The notes beneath the pieces were generated by a model. The model was not told the origin of the DNA and did not search any database. It worked only from the letters and a program-made list of their open reading frames with translations. Below are positions 16,012 through 24,023 of a stretch of 64,000 nucleotides of DNA, one piece after another. A program made the translations under genes and the position numbers. Origin of the DNA: Oscillospiraceae bacterium (lineage in GTDB: Bacteria > Bacillota > Clostridia > Oscillospirales > Oscillospiraceae); NCBI GenBank assembly GCA_015068455.1, contig SVKO01000002.1:124001-188000 (forward strand), in the 5' to 3' direction. How positions within the stretch are numbered: position 1 is the first letter of the stretch; the number at the start of each line of letters is the position of its first letter.

Positions 16012-16050
16012 GGCGTGGACAGCCTTTTGGGTCTGTCCACGCCACGTTTT
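16012..16050 (+). terminator. terminator of the Tp47-like SLH gene
   Basis: An 11-pair stem (16012-16022 with 16033-16043, GGCGTGGACAG/CTGTCCACGCC) followed by ACG and six T. Confidence 0.85.
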
Positions 16051-16057
16051 TTCATGC

Positions 16058-16101
16058 AAAAAATCCTTTGAAACGCAGATTCCACGTTTCAAAGGATTTT
16101 C
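16058..16101 (-). terminator. terminator of the rplKA operon
   Basis: A 16-pair perfect stem (16060-16075 with 16085-16100). On the minus strand it ends in a run of six T. It faces the preceding terminator, so the converging genes each have their own. Confidence 0.85.
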
Positions 16102-16108
16102 TGTAAAA

Positions 16109-16798
16109 TCAATACTTGTTGGTGTTGACCTTGACGCCGGGGCCCATGGTGGAGGCGACGACGCAGGAGCGGATATACTGGCCCTTGGCAGCGGCGGGTC
16201 TGGCCTTGACGATGGCGCCCATGAGGGTGTCCATGTTCTCCGCGAGCTTCTCGGCGCCGAAGCTGACCTTGCCGATGGGGCAGTGGATGATGTTGGTCTT
16301 GTCCAGACGGTACTCGATCTTACCGGCCTTGACTTCCTTGACGGCCTGCGCCACGTTGGGGGTGACGGTGCCGGCCTTGGGGGAGGGCATGAGGCCCTTG
16401 GGGCCCAGGACCTTACCGAGGCGGCCGACGATACCCATCATATCGGGGGAAGCGACGACCACATCGAAATCGAACCAGTTTTCCTTGGTGATGCGCTCAA
16501 CCAGGTCCATGCCGCCGACGAAATCGGCGCCGGCCTCTTTGGCTGCATCGGCCTTGTCGTCCTTGGCGAAGACCAGGACTCTGCGGGTCTTGCCGGTGCC
16601 GTTGGGCAGGACGACGGCGCCGCGGACCTGCTGGTCGGCGTGACGGGAGTCGACGCCGAGCTTGACGTGGATTTCCACGGTCTCATCGAATTTTGCCGGA
16701 GCGGTCTTGCACACCAGGGCAAGGGCGTCGGCAACGTCATACTGTACGGAGCGGTCGATCTGCTTCGCACTATCTTTATATTTCTTACCTCTAAACAA
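16109..16798 (-). CDS. rplA: 50S ribosomal protein L1
   Basis: L1, 229 residues, binds 23S rRNA at the L1 stalk and, in many bacteria, represses its own mRNA. The conserved [15 protein letters not shown] motif is present. The start is a TTG at 16798, chosen because GGAGG lies eight bases upstream and [10 protein letters not shown] matches the usual N terminus. It follows rplK after 91 bases, where a GAGGTC/GACCTC hairpin lies. Confidence 0.97.
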   Translation of the reverse strand: MFRGKKYKDSAKQIDRSVQYDVADALALVCKTAPAKFDETVEIHVKLGVDSRHADQQVRGAVVLPNGTGKTRRVLVFAKDDKADAAKEAGADFVGGMDLVERITKENWFDFDVVVASPDMMGIVGRLGKVLGPKGLMPSPKAGTVTPNVAQAVKEVKAGKIEYRLDKTNIIHCPIGKVSFGAEKLAENMDTLMGAIVKARPAAAKGQYIRSCVVASTMGPGVKVNTNKY

Positions 16799-16889
16799 TG
16801 TTATATCCTCCTTAAAGTGGTGATGCGGAATAATCCTCCCACATTTTTGAGGTCGGGCGCGGGGCCCTTTGACCTCGGCAAACGGAAAA

Positions 16890-17315
16890 TCAGTCGGTCA
16901 CGGTGATGCCCATGGAGCGGGCGGTGCCGGCGATCATGCTCATGGCAGCTTCGATGGAAGCGGCGGTGAGATCGGGCATCTTGCGCTCTGCGATCTCCTT
17001 GACCTGCGCCTTGGTGATAGAGCCAACCTTGTTCTTGTTGGGGACGCCGGAGCCCTTGTCCAGGCCGGCGGCCTTGAGGATCAGCATGGGGGCAGGGGGG
17101 GTCTTGGTGATGAAGGAGAAGGAGCGGTCGGCATAGACCGTGATGACGACGGGGATCTTAAAGCCTGCCTGGTCCTTGGTGCGCTCGTTGAATTCCTTGA
17201 TGAACTGGGAAATATTCACGCCGTGCTGGCCGAGCGCCGGGCCAACCGGAGGGGAAGCAGTCGCCTTGGCTGCGGGGATCTGCAATTTGATATAACCTGT
17301 AACTTTCTGTGCCAT
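16890..17315 (-). CDS. rplK: 50S ribosomal protein L11
   Basis: L11, 141 residues, at the factor-binding centre of the large subunit and needed for stringent-response sensing. The proline-rich N-terminal motif [16 protein letters not shown] and the C-terminal RNA-binding domain ([12 protein letters not shown]) are present. The start has AGGAGGTG upstream. It follows nusG by about 95 bases; that gap holds a small ATACGC/GCGTAT hairpin. Confidence 0.98.
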   Translation of the reverse strand: MAQKVTGYIKLQIPAAKATASPPVGPALGQHGVNISQFIKEFNERTKDQAGFKIPVVITVYADRSFSFITKTPPAPMLILKAAGLDKGSGVPNKNKVGSITKAQVKEIAERKMPDLTAASIEAAMSMIAGTARSMGITVTD

Positions 17316-17410
17316 GAATGAGCACCTCCTGATTAAAATGTGGTGATACGCTCTGGGCGTATTTTTGGCGGGGCGTTACCCCCTCCCACGTTCTGTCCGG
17401 TCGGGTCCGA

Positions 17411-17935
17411 TCACTCGGAAACCGGCTCCACCTCGTCGAGCTCGAGTTCGATGGGGGTGTCTCTGCCGAACAGAGGCACGATAACGCGCACGGAATTGTC
17501 GTCAACGTCGATGGCGTCGACCACGCCGGTGAAGGAAGTGAAGGGGCCGTCTGTGATTTTGACGGAGTCGCCGACGGCGTAGGGCACGATGATCTCGCGC
17601 TTTTCCATGCCGAGGGCCAGGACCTCTTCTTCGGTCAGGGCGGTGGGCTTGCCGCCGGAGCCGACGAACCCGGTGACGCCGCGGATGTTCTTGATAATGT
17701 ACCAGCTGTCGTCGCTCATGATCATCTTCACGAGGACATAGCCGGGGAATACCTTGCGCTCCACGGTTTTGGGGCCGTTGTCGGTGATTTCGGTGACGGT
17801 TTCCAGGGGAATCGAAACGACGTGGATCACATCCTCCAGATGGCGGGACTTGACCGTTGTCTCGATCGTGTTCTTTACTTTGTTTTCATAGCCGGAATAG
17901 GTATGGACAACATACCATTTAGCCGCTTCCGCCAT
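17411..17935 (-). CDS. nusG: transcription elongation/termination factor NusG
   Basis: NusG, 174 residues, binds RNA polymerase and couples transcription to translation or Rho. The N-terminal NGN domain (WYVVHTYSGYENKVK) and the C-terminal KOW domain (VGDSVKITDGPFTSFTGVV) are both intact. It follows secE by six bases in the conserved order rpmG-secE-nusG-rplK-rplA. Confidence 0.98.
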   Translation of the reverse strand: MAEAAKWYVVHTYSGYENKVKNTIETTVKSRHLEDVIHVVSIPLETVTEITDNGPKTVERKVFPGYVLVKMIMSDDSWYIIKNIRGVTGFVGSGGKPTALTEEEVLALGMEKREIIVPYAVGDSVKITDGPFTSFTGVVDAIDVDDNSVRVIVPLFGRDTPIELELDEVEPVSE

Positions 17936-17941
17936 GATGGT

Positions 17942-18181
17942 TTAACCGCCCTTCACCAGGGAGATCAGACCCTGGATGATGAAGGTCGCGACGCCGTCGA
18001 AGACCCAAACGAAAATACCGACGATCAGTACGCAAAGCAGGACGAGCAGCGTGTTGTTGCGGACCTGCTTGGCGGAGGGATACACGACCTTCTTGAGTTC
18101 GCTCTTGGAATCGCGCACATACTTGCGGATCCTGTTCCAGGTACGGGCAAACCAGTTTTGCTTTTTGTTCGCTTCTGCCAT
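17942..18181 (-). CDS. secE: preprotein translocase subunit SecE
   Basis: A 79-residue SecE of the short Gram-positive type with one membrane segment (about residues 44-66) preceded by the conserved SELKKVVYPS amphipathic stretch. It stabilises the SecYEG export channel. The ATG at 18181 gives the family's usual MAEANKK start. The reading frame is open further upstream but that part overlaps rpmG in another frame and is not coding. Confidence 0.95.
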   Translation of the reverse strand: MAEANKKQNWFARTWNRIRKYVRDSKSELKKVVYPSAKQVRNNTLLVLLCVLIVGIFVWVFDGVATFIIQGLISLVKGG

Positions 18182-18201
18182 TTGTGTTACCCTTCCTTTG
18201 C

Positions 18202-18351
18202 TTACTTGGTCTCGGTATGAAGGGTATGCTTTCTGCAGAATCTGCAATACTTCTTCATCTCGAGGCGATCGGGATCGTTTTTCTTGTTCTTCATGGTGTT
18301 GTAGTTTCTCTGCTTGCATTCAGAACATCTGAGTGTGACTTTTACGCGCAT
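18202..18351 (-). CDS. rpmG: 50S ribosomal protein L33
   Basis: A 49-residue L33 of the zinc-ribbon type: [12 protein letters not shown] at the N terminus and CRFC later, giving two CxxC pairs at residues 9/12 and 36/39. It ends ...HTLHTETK with a TAA at 18204-18202. The start at 18351 has AAGGAGGTG upstream. It is the first gene of the secE-nusG-rplKA operon. Confidence 0.95.
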   Translation of the reverse strand: MRVKVTLRCSECKQRNYNTMKNKKNDPDRLEMKKYCRFCRKHTLHTETK

Positions 18352-18490
18352 GAACGGCACCTCCTTAAAAAATTGCCTCCCTGTATCACTCCGGCTATCA
18401 TGGATTTAGAGACCGCTCAAACTACAAAAACGGCCATCCGAAGCTGAAAAAAGCGCACAAAAAATAAGCCCTCTTTTCACAGGTGAAATC

Positions 18491-18519
18491 ATTCTACCAC
18501 AAACCACCCCCGGGGTCAA
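18491..18519 (-). promoter_or_regulatory. sigma-A promoter of rpmG-secE-nusG-rplKA
   Basis: On the minus strand, TTGACC (18519-18514), a 17-base spacer and TAGAAT (18496-18491), leaving a leader of about 130 bases before rpmG. No tRNA is seen in this leader. Confidence 0.75.
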
Positions 18520-18608
18520 CAAAAAAATGGGCAAATTTCAAAATTTTTTCCCGTTTTTTCGAAAGATATGCTATGATAGGGGCAAAGAATTCAAACGGAG
18601 GCTGAAAT

Positions 18609-19019
18609 ATGAAAATCATGGCCATCGACTATGGCGACGCGCGCACCGGCGTGGCCCTTTCCGACCTGACCGGATCCATCGTGGGCTCCACGACGGTGAT
18701 CCATACCCGGAAGGAAGAACGGCTCCTGGAGGAGCTGGAGCGGCTGGTGCGGGAGAACGATGTGGGGGAGATCGTCATGGGGTTTCCCAGGAACATGAAC
18801 GGCACCGAGGGCCCCAGGGCGGAGCTGTACCGGGCGTTCGCAAAAACGCTGTCGGAGCGTCTGGGCATGGAGGTCCGGCTCTGGGACGAGCGCAGGACCA
18901 CCGTGGAGGCCCATCAGATCCTGTCCGAGCACAATTACCACGGCAAGAAGCGGAAGAACACCGTGGACGCCGTGGCCGCCAGCCTGATCCTGGAGGGATA
19001 TCTGGCATATCGGAAATGA
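18609..19019 (+). CDS. ruvX: RuvX/YqgF family Holliday-junction resolvase-like nuclease
   Basis: A 136-residue RNase H-fold protein of the YqgF/RuvX family, implicated in pre-16S rRNA 5'-end processing and proposed as a Holliday-junction resolvase. Visible family motifs are the opening MAIDYGDARTGVALSD with the first catalytic Asp, the GFPRNMNG loop, LWDERRTTVEA, and the final VDAVAASLILEGYL with the last Asp. A TATGAT -10 box lies at 18572, with no good -35 box. Confidence 0.93.
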   Translation: MKIMAIDYGDARTGVALSDLTGSIVGSTTVIHTRKEERLLEELERLVRENDVGEIVMGFPRNMNGTEGPRAELYRAFAKTLSERLGMEVRLWDERRTTVEAHQILSEHNYHGKKRKNTVDAVAASLILEGYLAYRK

Positions 19020-19022
19020 GAT

Positions 19023-19049
19023 TTAGCACTCTTATATAAAGAGTGCTAA
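19023..19049 (+). promoter_or_regulatory. CIRCE element (HrcA operator) of hsp20
   Basis: A perfect match to the CIRCE consensus: TTAGCACTC (19023-19031), nine bases, GAGTGCTAA (19041-19049). HrcA binds this inverted repeat and represses heat-shock genes in the absence of stress. It lies 120 bases before the Hsp20 start and just after the ruvX stop. No promoter boxes could be assigned with confidence around it. Confidence 0.95.
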
Positions 19050-19168
19050 AATTTACGTTCTGTTCATAGATTCCGCAAAAATTGTTCATACTCGGGGTGT
19101 AGCATCAAATCAGAAAGAAAAAACCACCCGCCGCATCCGGCGGCACGACATGAATGGAGGTCTTTTTG

Positions 19169-19600
19169 ATGTTAGTACCCTATACCCGTGCGATCCGCGA
19201 CCTGGTCGCGTACGATCCCTTCCGCACCCTGGGCGAGCTTGAGCGCGCCTTCTTCTCCGGCCGCGCGCCTGCCGAATTCCGCACCGATATCCGCGATGAG
19301 GGCGACCACTTCCTGCTGGAGGCGGACCTGCCCGGCTTCAACAAAGAGGATATCCACGTGGATCTGGACGAGGGCAGCCTGACCATCACCGCCGAGCGCC
19401 GCTCCGACTTCGAGCAGAAGGACAAGAAGGGCAGCTATGTGCGCTGTGAGCGCGCCTACGGCTCCTATGCCCGGAGCTTCGATACCTCCGGCATCGACAC
19501 CGAGCACATCACCGCCGCTTACAAGGACGGCGTCCTGCGCCTGACCATGCCGAAGCTCCAGAAGCCGGAGCCCGCCGCCAAGCGCCTGATGATCGAATAA
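19169..19600 (+). CDS. Hsp20/alpha-crystallin family small heat-shock protein
   Basis: A 143-residue small heat-shock chaperone that holds unfolding proteins in the cytoplasm. The alpha-crystallin domain covers about residues 40-132, with EADLPGFNKEDIHVDLDEG and the late ...YKDGVLRLTMPKL motif. ATG 19169 is chosen over 19154 because the earlier codon is inside the ribosome-binding site TGGAGGT. Regulation by HrcA through the CIRCE element upstream is expected. Confidence 0.95.
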   Translation: MLVPYTRAIRDLVAYDPFRTLGELERAFFSGRAPAEFRTDIRDEGDHFLLEADLPGFNKEDIHVDLDEGSLTITAERRSDFEQKDKKGSYVRCERAYGSYARSFDTSGIDTEHITAAYKDGVLRLTMPKLQKPEPAAKRLMIE

Positions 19601-19602
19601 CG

Positions 19603-19637
19603 CAAAAAAATGCAGCCGAAAGGCTGCATTTTTTTTG
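19603..19637 (+). terminator. hsp20 terminator
   Basis: ATGCAGCC-GAAA-GGCTGCAT with a GNRA tetraloop, preceded by seven A and followed by eight T. It can also serve the convergent lipoprotein gene. Confidence 0.9.
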
Positions 19638-19659
19638 TATCTTCGGTCGGGCTTTGCCT

Positions 19660-21186
19660 TCAGCGGGAGCAGGAAATGCCCAGGCTGACCGCGTCTGCGC
19701 CCAGAAGCTCAGTCAGGGCGGCCGTGTCCAGGTCCCGGATCCTGCCCAGACGGGTGTAGGCCCAGGAGTTGGAGCCGTAGAATACAACGATCTGATTGCC
19801 GGAATAGAGCACCAGGTCGCCCGGTTCTGTCACGGTCTGTTCGTCGTTCCGCGGCAGACTCGTGCCGATGGGGCCCACCTGCTCAAAGCCGCCGTAGGGG
19901 GACATCTGAATGGTCAGCGGCGCTTCGGCGGCAAGGTCCTTCAGAGCCTCGACGCTCTCATTGTCCTCCCAGTCCACGGGGATCTGCGTGCCGTTGATGG
20001 TCAGAAGCATGGCGGGTTCCTCCTCCTGCGCGGGTTTGGTCAGACCGATCTCACGGAGCCATGCCGCGAGCTCCTCCTCGGACGCGCCGGCGGCGAAACG
20101 GCGGCTGTCCAGCCAGGTGACGGAATCCGGCATCAGCTTTTTGAGATTCTCCGCGCTGGTGCCCAGGGGGCTGGAGGCGGAGGTGCAGAAGCTTGTGAGG
20201 GTCTTGCCGGAGAAGTCGCCGCGCTCCAGGAACGTGCTGATGATGCGCGGAGCCTGCCCGTGCCAGATGGGATGGGCGATGACAACGGTGTCATACTGCT
20301 CCAGGTCGGGAAGGCTGCCGCTGATTTCAGGGCGGCAGTCGGGGTCGGCCTGCTCCCGGTCGGCGCGGCAGTCGGTATAGTAGGCCAGATCCGCTTCGGT
20401 ATAGGGCTCGGCGGGGACGATTTCATAATAATCCGCGTCCAGCAGCCGCGCGGCGGTCTGCGCCAGGGGCCTTGTGTTGCCCGTGGCGGAGAAGCAGGCC
20501 ACGAGGATGTGCTTTCCGGTGACCGGCGGCTCCGGCGCAAGCCGGGAGGCCCGGTGGAGGAAGGTCACGGCCTCGGCCCGGGTGCAGGTTTTGTCCGGGC
20601 TGAATCTGTCCTCCGCGGTGCCTTTGGTGATCCCGTTTTCCACCGCCCAGCGGACCGCCTCGGCGTAATAAGCCCCGGCCGGTACGTCGGCAAAGGCGGG
20701 TTTGCCCGCTGCCGCGGGGCTTCCCGCTGCCCGGTGGAGGAAGGTGACGATCTGGCCCCGGGTGCAGGGCGTGTCCGGACTGAACCGGTCGGCGGCGGTG
20801 CCCCGGGTGACGGAGTTTTCCACCGCCCAGCCGACGGCCCCGGCGTAATAGGCCCGGGAGGATACGTCGGCAAAGGGAGATCCGGCGCCGCCCGACGGAG
20901 CGGGCGCACCGGCGGCCCGGTGGAGGAAGGTGACGATCTGGCCCCGGGTACAGGCATCGGCGGGGCTGAAGGTATCCGGCCCTGTGCCCTTTGTGACGCC
21001 CTGCGCCACCGCCCAGCGGACGGCCTCGGCATAATAGGCGTCCCCGGGCACGTCGGCAAAGGCCCCCGGCTGCGCCTTCTGCGCGCTTTGTACGGACAGT
21101 TCCGCCGGGGCCGGATCGGGCGCCGTCGCGTGCGACGAGCAGGCGCTCAGGAGCAGCGCCAATACGAGCAGGAAAAGCTTTTTCAT
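19660..21186 (-). CDS. lipoprotein with SLH repeats, flavodoxin domain and cyclophilin-like domain
   Basis: A 508-residue exported protein. The signal peptide ends in a lipobox LLSAC (lipid-modified Cys16). Three SLH repeats lie at about 42-215. A flavodoxin-type domain follows at about 225-385, with an FMN-phosphate loop CFSATGNTRPLA and the PIWHGQAP segment. The end (about 390-505) resembles the cyclophilin-like fold found near such flavodoxins, with MLLTINGTQIPV and IVVFYGSNSWAYTRLG. Related flavodoxins are usually cytoplasmic or lipoproteins without SLH, so this is an extracellular FMN protein with two ways of surface attachment. It is the last gene of an operon with the hydrolase and the small protein. 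Confidence 0.8.
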   Translation of the reverse strand: MKKLFLLVLALLLSACSSHATAPDPAPAELSVQSAQKAQPGAFADVPGDAYYAEAVRWAVAQGVTKGTGPDTFSPADACTRGQIVTFLHRAAGAPAPSGGAGSPFADVSSRAYYAGAVGWAVENSVTRGTAADRFSPDTPCTRGQIVTFLHRAAGSPAAAGKPAFADVPAGAYYAEAVRWAVENGITKGTAEDRFSPDKTCTRAEAVTFLHRASRLAPEPPVTGKHILVACFSATGNTRPLAQTAARLLDADYYEIVPAEPYTEADLAYYTDCRADREQADPDCRPEISGSLPDLEQYDTVVIAHPIWHGQAPRIISTFLERGDFSGKTLTSFCTSASSPLGTSAENLKKLMPDSVTWLDSRRFAAGASEEELAAWLREIGLTKPAQEEEPAMLLTINGTQIPVDWEDNESVEALKDLAAEAPLTIQMSPYGGFEQVGPIGTSLPRNDEQTVTEPGDLVLYSGNQIVVFYGSNSWAYTRLGRIRDLDTAALTELLGADAVSLGISCSR

Positions 21187-21201
21187 AGGGACCTCCCTTG
21201 C

Positions 21202-22203
21202 TTATTTCAGATATTCGGCAAAGAACGCATCCATTTTATCAAAGGGAATGGCGTCCTTGCCGCCGCCGTCATAGAGGTCCGTATGGACGCAGCCGGGCAG
21301 AATGAGCAGCTCCTTATTGTCGGTGAAGCGGCCGTTGCGGACCATGTCGGCATAGGCGTCCTGGCTGAAGTAGCAGGAGTGGGCGTTCTCGCCGTGGACG
21401 AGCAGCACCGCGGAACGGATTTCGCCGGAATACTTGAGGATCGGCTGATTGATGAAGCTCATACAGCCTACGACGTTCCAGCCGCCGTTGGAGTTCAGCG
21501 AGCGCTTGTGATAGCCCCGCGGGGTCTTGTAGTAGTCATAATAATCCTTGACGAAGAAGGGCGCGTCCTCCGGCAGGGGATCCACCACGCCGCCGGCCAG
21601 CTTGTAGCTGCCGTTCCGATAGTCCTCGATGCGCTGGGCGCACAGGGCCTGCTTGGCGGCAAAACGGGCTTCCTCGCTGTTCTGGCTGTCGAAATAGCCG
21701 TTGGCGTTGACCCGGGTCATGTCATACATCGTGGAGGCCACGGTGGCCTTCACCCGGGTATCCAGGGCAGCGGCGTTCAGCGCCATGCCGCCCCAGCCGC
21801 AGATGCCCAGGATGCCGATGCGCCCGGGATCCGCGTTGGCATGGAGGCTGAGGAAATCCACCGCCGCCATGAAGTCCTCGGTGTTGATATCCGGCGAAGC
21901 CATGTAGCGCGGCGTGCCGCCGCTCTCTCCGGTGAAGGAGGGATCGAAGGCCAGGGTCAGATAGCCGCGCTCGGCCAGGGTCTGGGCATAGAGGCCGGAG
22001 CACTGCTCCTTCACCGCGCCGAAGGGGCCGGAGACGGCGATGGCGGGCAGCCTGCCCCGCGCGCCCTTGGGGATATAGAGATCCGCCGCCAGGGTGACGC
22101 CGTAGCGATTGACGAAGGTGACCTTGCTGTGGCGGATCTTGTCGCTCTTGGGGAAGGTCTTGTCCCAGCGGCGGGTGAGCTTGAGTTCCTGCGTTTGCAT
22201 CAT
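21202..22203 (-). CDS. alpha/beta hydrolase with a cysteine at the nucleophile elbow
   Basis: A 333-residue cytoplasmic alpha/beta-hydrolase fold protein. Visible are the early oxyanion region (VSGPFGAVKEQ), the elbow GICGWGG and a late histidine in PGCVHTDLYD. The elbow carries Cys where serine hydrolases have Ser, as in dienelactone hydrolases and YcjY-like proteins. The substrate is unknown. Two adjacent ATG codons (22203 and 22200) follow GGAGG. It lies between the flavodoxin lipoprotein gene and a small protein gene, and LysR is divergent. Confidence 0.8.
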   Translation of the reverse strand: MMQTQELKLTRRWDKTFPKSDKIRHSKVTFVNRYGVTLAADLYIPKGARGRLPAIAVSGPFGAVKEQCSGLYAQTLAERGYLTLAFDPSFTGESGGTPRYMASPDINTEDFMAAVDFLSLHANADPGRIGILGICGWGGMALNAAALDTRVKATVASTMYDMTRVNANGYFDSQNSEEARFAAKQALCAQRIEDYRNGSYKLAGGVVDPLPEDAPFFVKDYYDYYKTPRGYHKRSLNSNGGWNVVGCMSFINQPILKYSGEIRSAVLLVHGENAHSCYFSQDAYADMVRNGRFTDNKELLILPGCVHTDLYDGGGKDAIPFDKMDAFFAEYLK

Positions 22204-22215
22204 GATAATATCCTC

Positions 22216-22449
22216 CTAAACAGATGATTGTGCCGTTTTTTGTGTCTGACGGATCAGATAATCCAGCCGGTCCACGCGCCTCTGGCTCTCGTGGAGCTCC
22301 TCCATCCGCAGGCAGCGGCATTTTCGCAGCTGGTGCAGCAGGCCGGCGGGATCGCCCGTGCGGCATTCGCGCAGAGCGTCCGCGATCTCGGCTTCGGAAC
22401 AGCCGGCGTCGCACATCGCTGTGCGGATCTGGTCTATGATATCCTTCAT
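22216..22449 (-). CDS. small cysteine-containing protein of unknown function
   Basis: A 77-residue soluble protein, mostly helical, with a central CRC motif (LRKCRCLRMEELHESQRRV) and an ending rich in basic residues. Small proteins of this type are common in clostridia next to redox or LysR loci, but no function is known to me. It is the first gene of the operon that includes the hydrolase and the flavodoxin lipoprotein. The gap to the hydrolase gene is 12 bases. Confidence 0.7.
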   Translation of the reverse strand: MKDIIDQIRTAMCDAGCSEAEIADALRECRTGDPAGLLHQLRKCRCLRMEELHESQRRVDRLDYLIRQTQKTAQSSV

Positions 22450-22490
22450 CGGTTTGCTCCTTTTTGTTCTTGCAATCCCAGCATATCACA

Positions 22491-22535
22491 TTGACATGGT
22501 TGGCGCTAATGGTTATAATGAATATCGTAATATTC
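22491..22535 (+). promoter_or_regulatory. perfect-consensus promoter and palindromic operator of the LysR gene
   Basis: TTGACA (22491-22496), 17 bases, TATAAT (22514-22519): a full sigma-A consensus. The perfect inverted repeat GAATAT-CGTA-ATATTC (22520-22535) lies right after the -10 box, where a bound regulator would block initiation. A weaker minus-strand promoter (TTAGCG, 18 bases, TATGCT at 22485-22480) overlaps it and could serve the divergent operon. Confidence 0.75.
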
Positions 22536-22563
22536 TATTTTGTTATTTCAGGAGGCGTCAAAT

Positions 22564-23451
22564 ATGGAAATCCGCACGCTGCGCTATTTCCTTGCGGTGG
22601 CAAGGGAGGAGAATATGACCCGGGCGGCGGAGCTGCTGCATGTGACGCAGCCGACTCTGTCGAAGGCGCTGAAGTCCCTGGAGGACGAATTGGGGAAAAA
22701 GCTGTTCACAAGGCACAGCTTCAGCATTTCCCTCACGGATGAGGGCGCACTGCTCCGCGATCGCGCGGAGGATCTCATCTTTATGGCGGACAAGATCGAG
22801 CGGGAATTTCTGTCGCTGGACGACATCACCGGCGGCGAGCTATACTTCGGTCTGGCCGAATCCTACCAGATCCGCTATCTTGCCAGGGAGCTGCGCGCGC
22901 TCAAGGAGCGATATCCGGCCCTGCGCTATCACATCACCAGCGGCGATACCGAGCAGGTGACGGAGAAGCTGGATAAGGGCCTGCTGGACTTTGCCGTGGT
23001 CTGCAGCACGCCGGATTCGACAAAATATCGGTTTATCGAATTCCCGGAGGCGGACCGCTTCGGCCTGGTCGTGCCCCGGGGGCATCCTCTGGCGGCGAGG
23101 GACCGGATCACCGCTGCCGATCTGGCCGGCCTGCCGCTGTTCTGCTCCGAGCAGAGCTGGGAAAACGATATCCGCCCCTGGGCGGGCGAACGCTTTGATC
23201 AGCTGCGTCTGGAGGGCTCCTTCCGTCTGGCCTATAACGGCTCCATGTTTGCCCTGGAGGCTCTGGGGTGCCTTCTGACCCTGGAGCATCTGATCGACGT
23301 CAGCCCGGAAAGCGGATTATGTTTCATTCCGCTGCAGCCGCGGCTGGAGCTTCGCTTTTATTTGATCTGGAACCGATACCAAACCTTTACGCCCATCGCC
23401 GAGCGGTTCCTGTCGCAGGTATCGGCGTCGTTTGGCGCAGCGCCGGTGTAG
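22564..23451 (+). CDS. LysR family transcriptional regulator
   Basis: A 295-residue LysR-type regulator. The N-terminal winged helix-turn-helix (residues 1-60: MEIRTLRYFLAVAREENMTR and the TQPTLSKALKSLEDELGKKLF recognition region) is followed by a periplasmic-binding-like effector domain (about 90-290). ATG 22564 has AGGAGG upstream. It is divergent from the hydrolase/flavodoxin operon, the usual arrangement for a LysR controlling its neighbour, and probably represses itself through the palindrome at 22520-22535. The effector is unknown. Confidence 0.9.
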   Translation: MEIRTLRYFLAVAREENMTRAAELLHVTQPTLSKALKSLEDELGKKLFTRHSFSISLTDEGALLRDRAEDLIFMADKIEREFLSLDDITGGELYFGLAESYQIRYLARELRALKERYPALRYHITSGDTEQVTEKLDKGLLDFAVVCSTPDSTKYRFIEFPEADRFGLVVPRGHPLAARDRITAADLAGLPLFCSEQSWENDIRPWAGERFDQLRLEGSFRLAYNGSMFALEALGCLLTLEHLIDVSPESGLCFIPLQPRLELRFYLIWNRYQTFTPIAERFLSQVSASFGAAPV

Positions 23452-23489
23452 ACTAGTCTGCACTGATTTATGATGAAATCTGTCCGCAT

Positions 23490-23523
23490 GAAAAAAATGC
23501 AGCCGTGAGGCTGCATTTTTTGT
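23490..23523. terminator. bidirectional terminator after lysR
   Basis: AATGCAGCC-GTGA-GGCTGCATT with A and T runs on both sides, between the converging lysR and membrane-protein genes. The stem arms repeat those of the hsp20 terminator at 19603. Confidence 0.9.
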
Positions 23524-23525
23524 GC

Positions 23526-24017
23526 TTATTCAGATCCGGTCTCCGGCTGCAGGGCGGTGCGGATGACATACAGCGTGTCTCTGGAAGACAATCGCAGGCC
23601 GAAGAATATCAAGAGAATGGAAAACGCGATCATGATCACCGGGATCAGCAATACGACTCCGAAATCAAGAGATCTGCGGAAATACCAGCACAGCAGAAGG
23701 ATTTCCAGTGCGGCCAGAAGCACGGTAAACACTGTGAACAGGACCCGCGTGACCCGTTTCAGACTGCAAACAGTTTCCGCTTCCGTTCCGGCCGCGGTGC
23801 GGCTGAAATGTATGCAGACGTCGGGGAGAAAGGAGTTCTTCTCCAGTAGGATCGCGTTCTTTACACCGAAGGAAAGCTCGTTTTCTGTGGCCTGGATCGG
23901 CGTGATGCGCATGGCCCGGTCGGCTTCCAGGGCGTCTTGCACCCGCGCAATAGCCTCCTGCTTCGGCAGGGGGCTATGATATTTCCTTGTATAAGCAAGC
24001 AGAGATCCTTTTTTCAT
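23526..24017 (-). CDS. two-segment membrane protein, unknown function
   Basis: A 163-residue protein. Residues 1-85 are soluble with mixed structure. Two membrane segments follow at about 90-112 and 117-140, then a short cytoplasmic tail. I do not recognise the family. It begins six bases after the U32 peptidase-family gene and is the last gene of the seven-gene leftward operon that starts at ybaK. Confidence 0.65.
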   Translation of the reverse strand: MKKGSLLAYTRKYHSPLPKQEAIARVQDALEADRAMRITPIQATENELSFGVKNAILLEKNSFLPDVCIHFSRTAAGTEAETVCSLKRVTRVLFTVFTVLLAALEILLLCWYFRRSLDFGVVLLIPVIMIAFSILLIFFGLRLSSRDTLYVIRTALQPETGSE

Positions 24018-24023
24018 ATGCTG

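Noticed and set aside
18352-18490. Possible tRNA gene before rpmG-secE, as in many bacteria
   Set aside because: No cloverleaf, T-loop (GTTCGA-type) or acceptor stem could be found.
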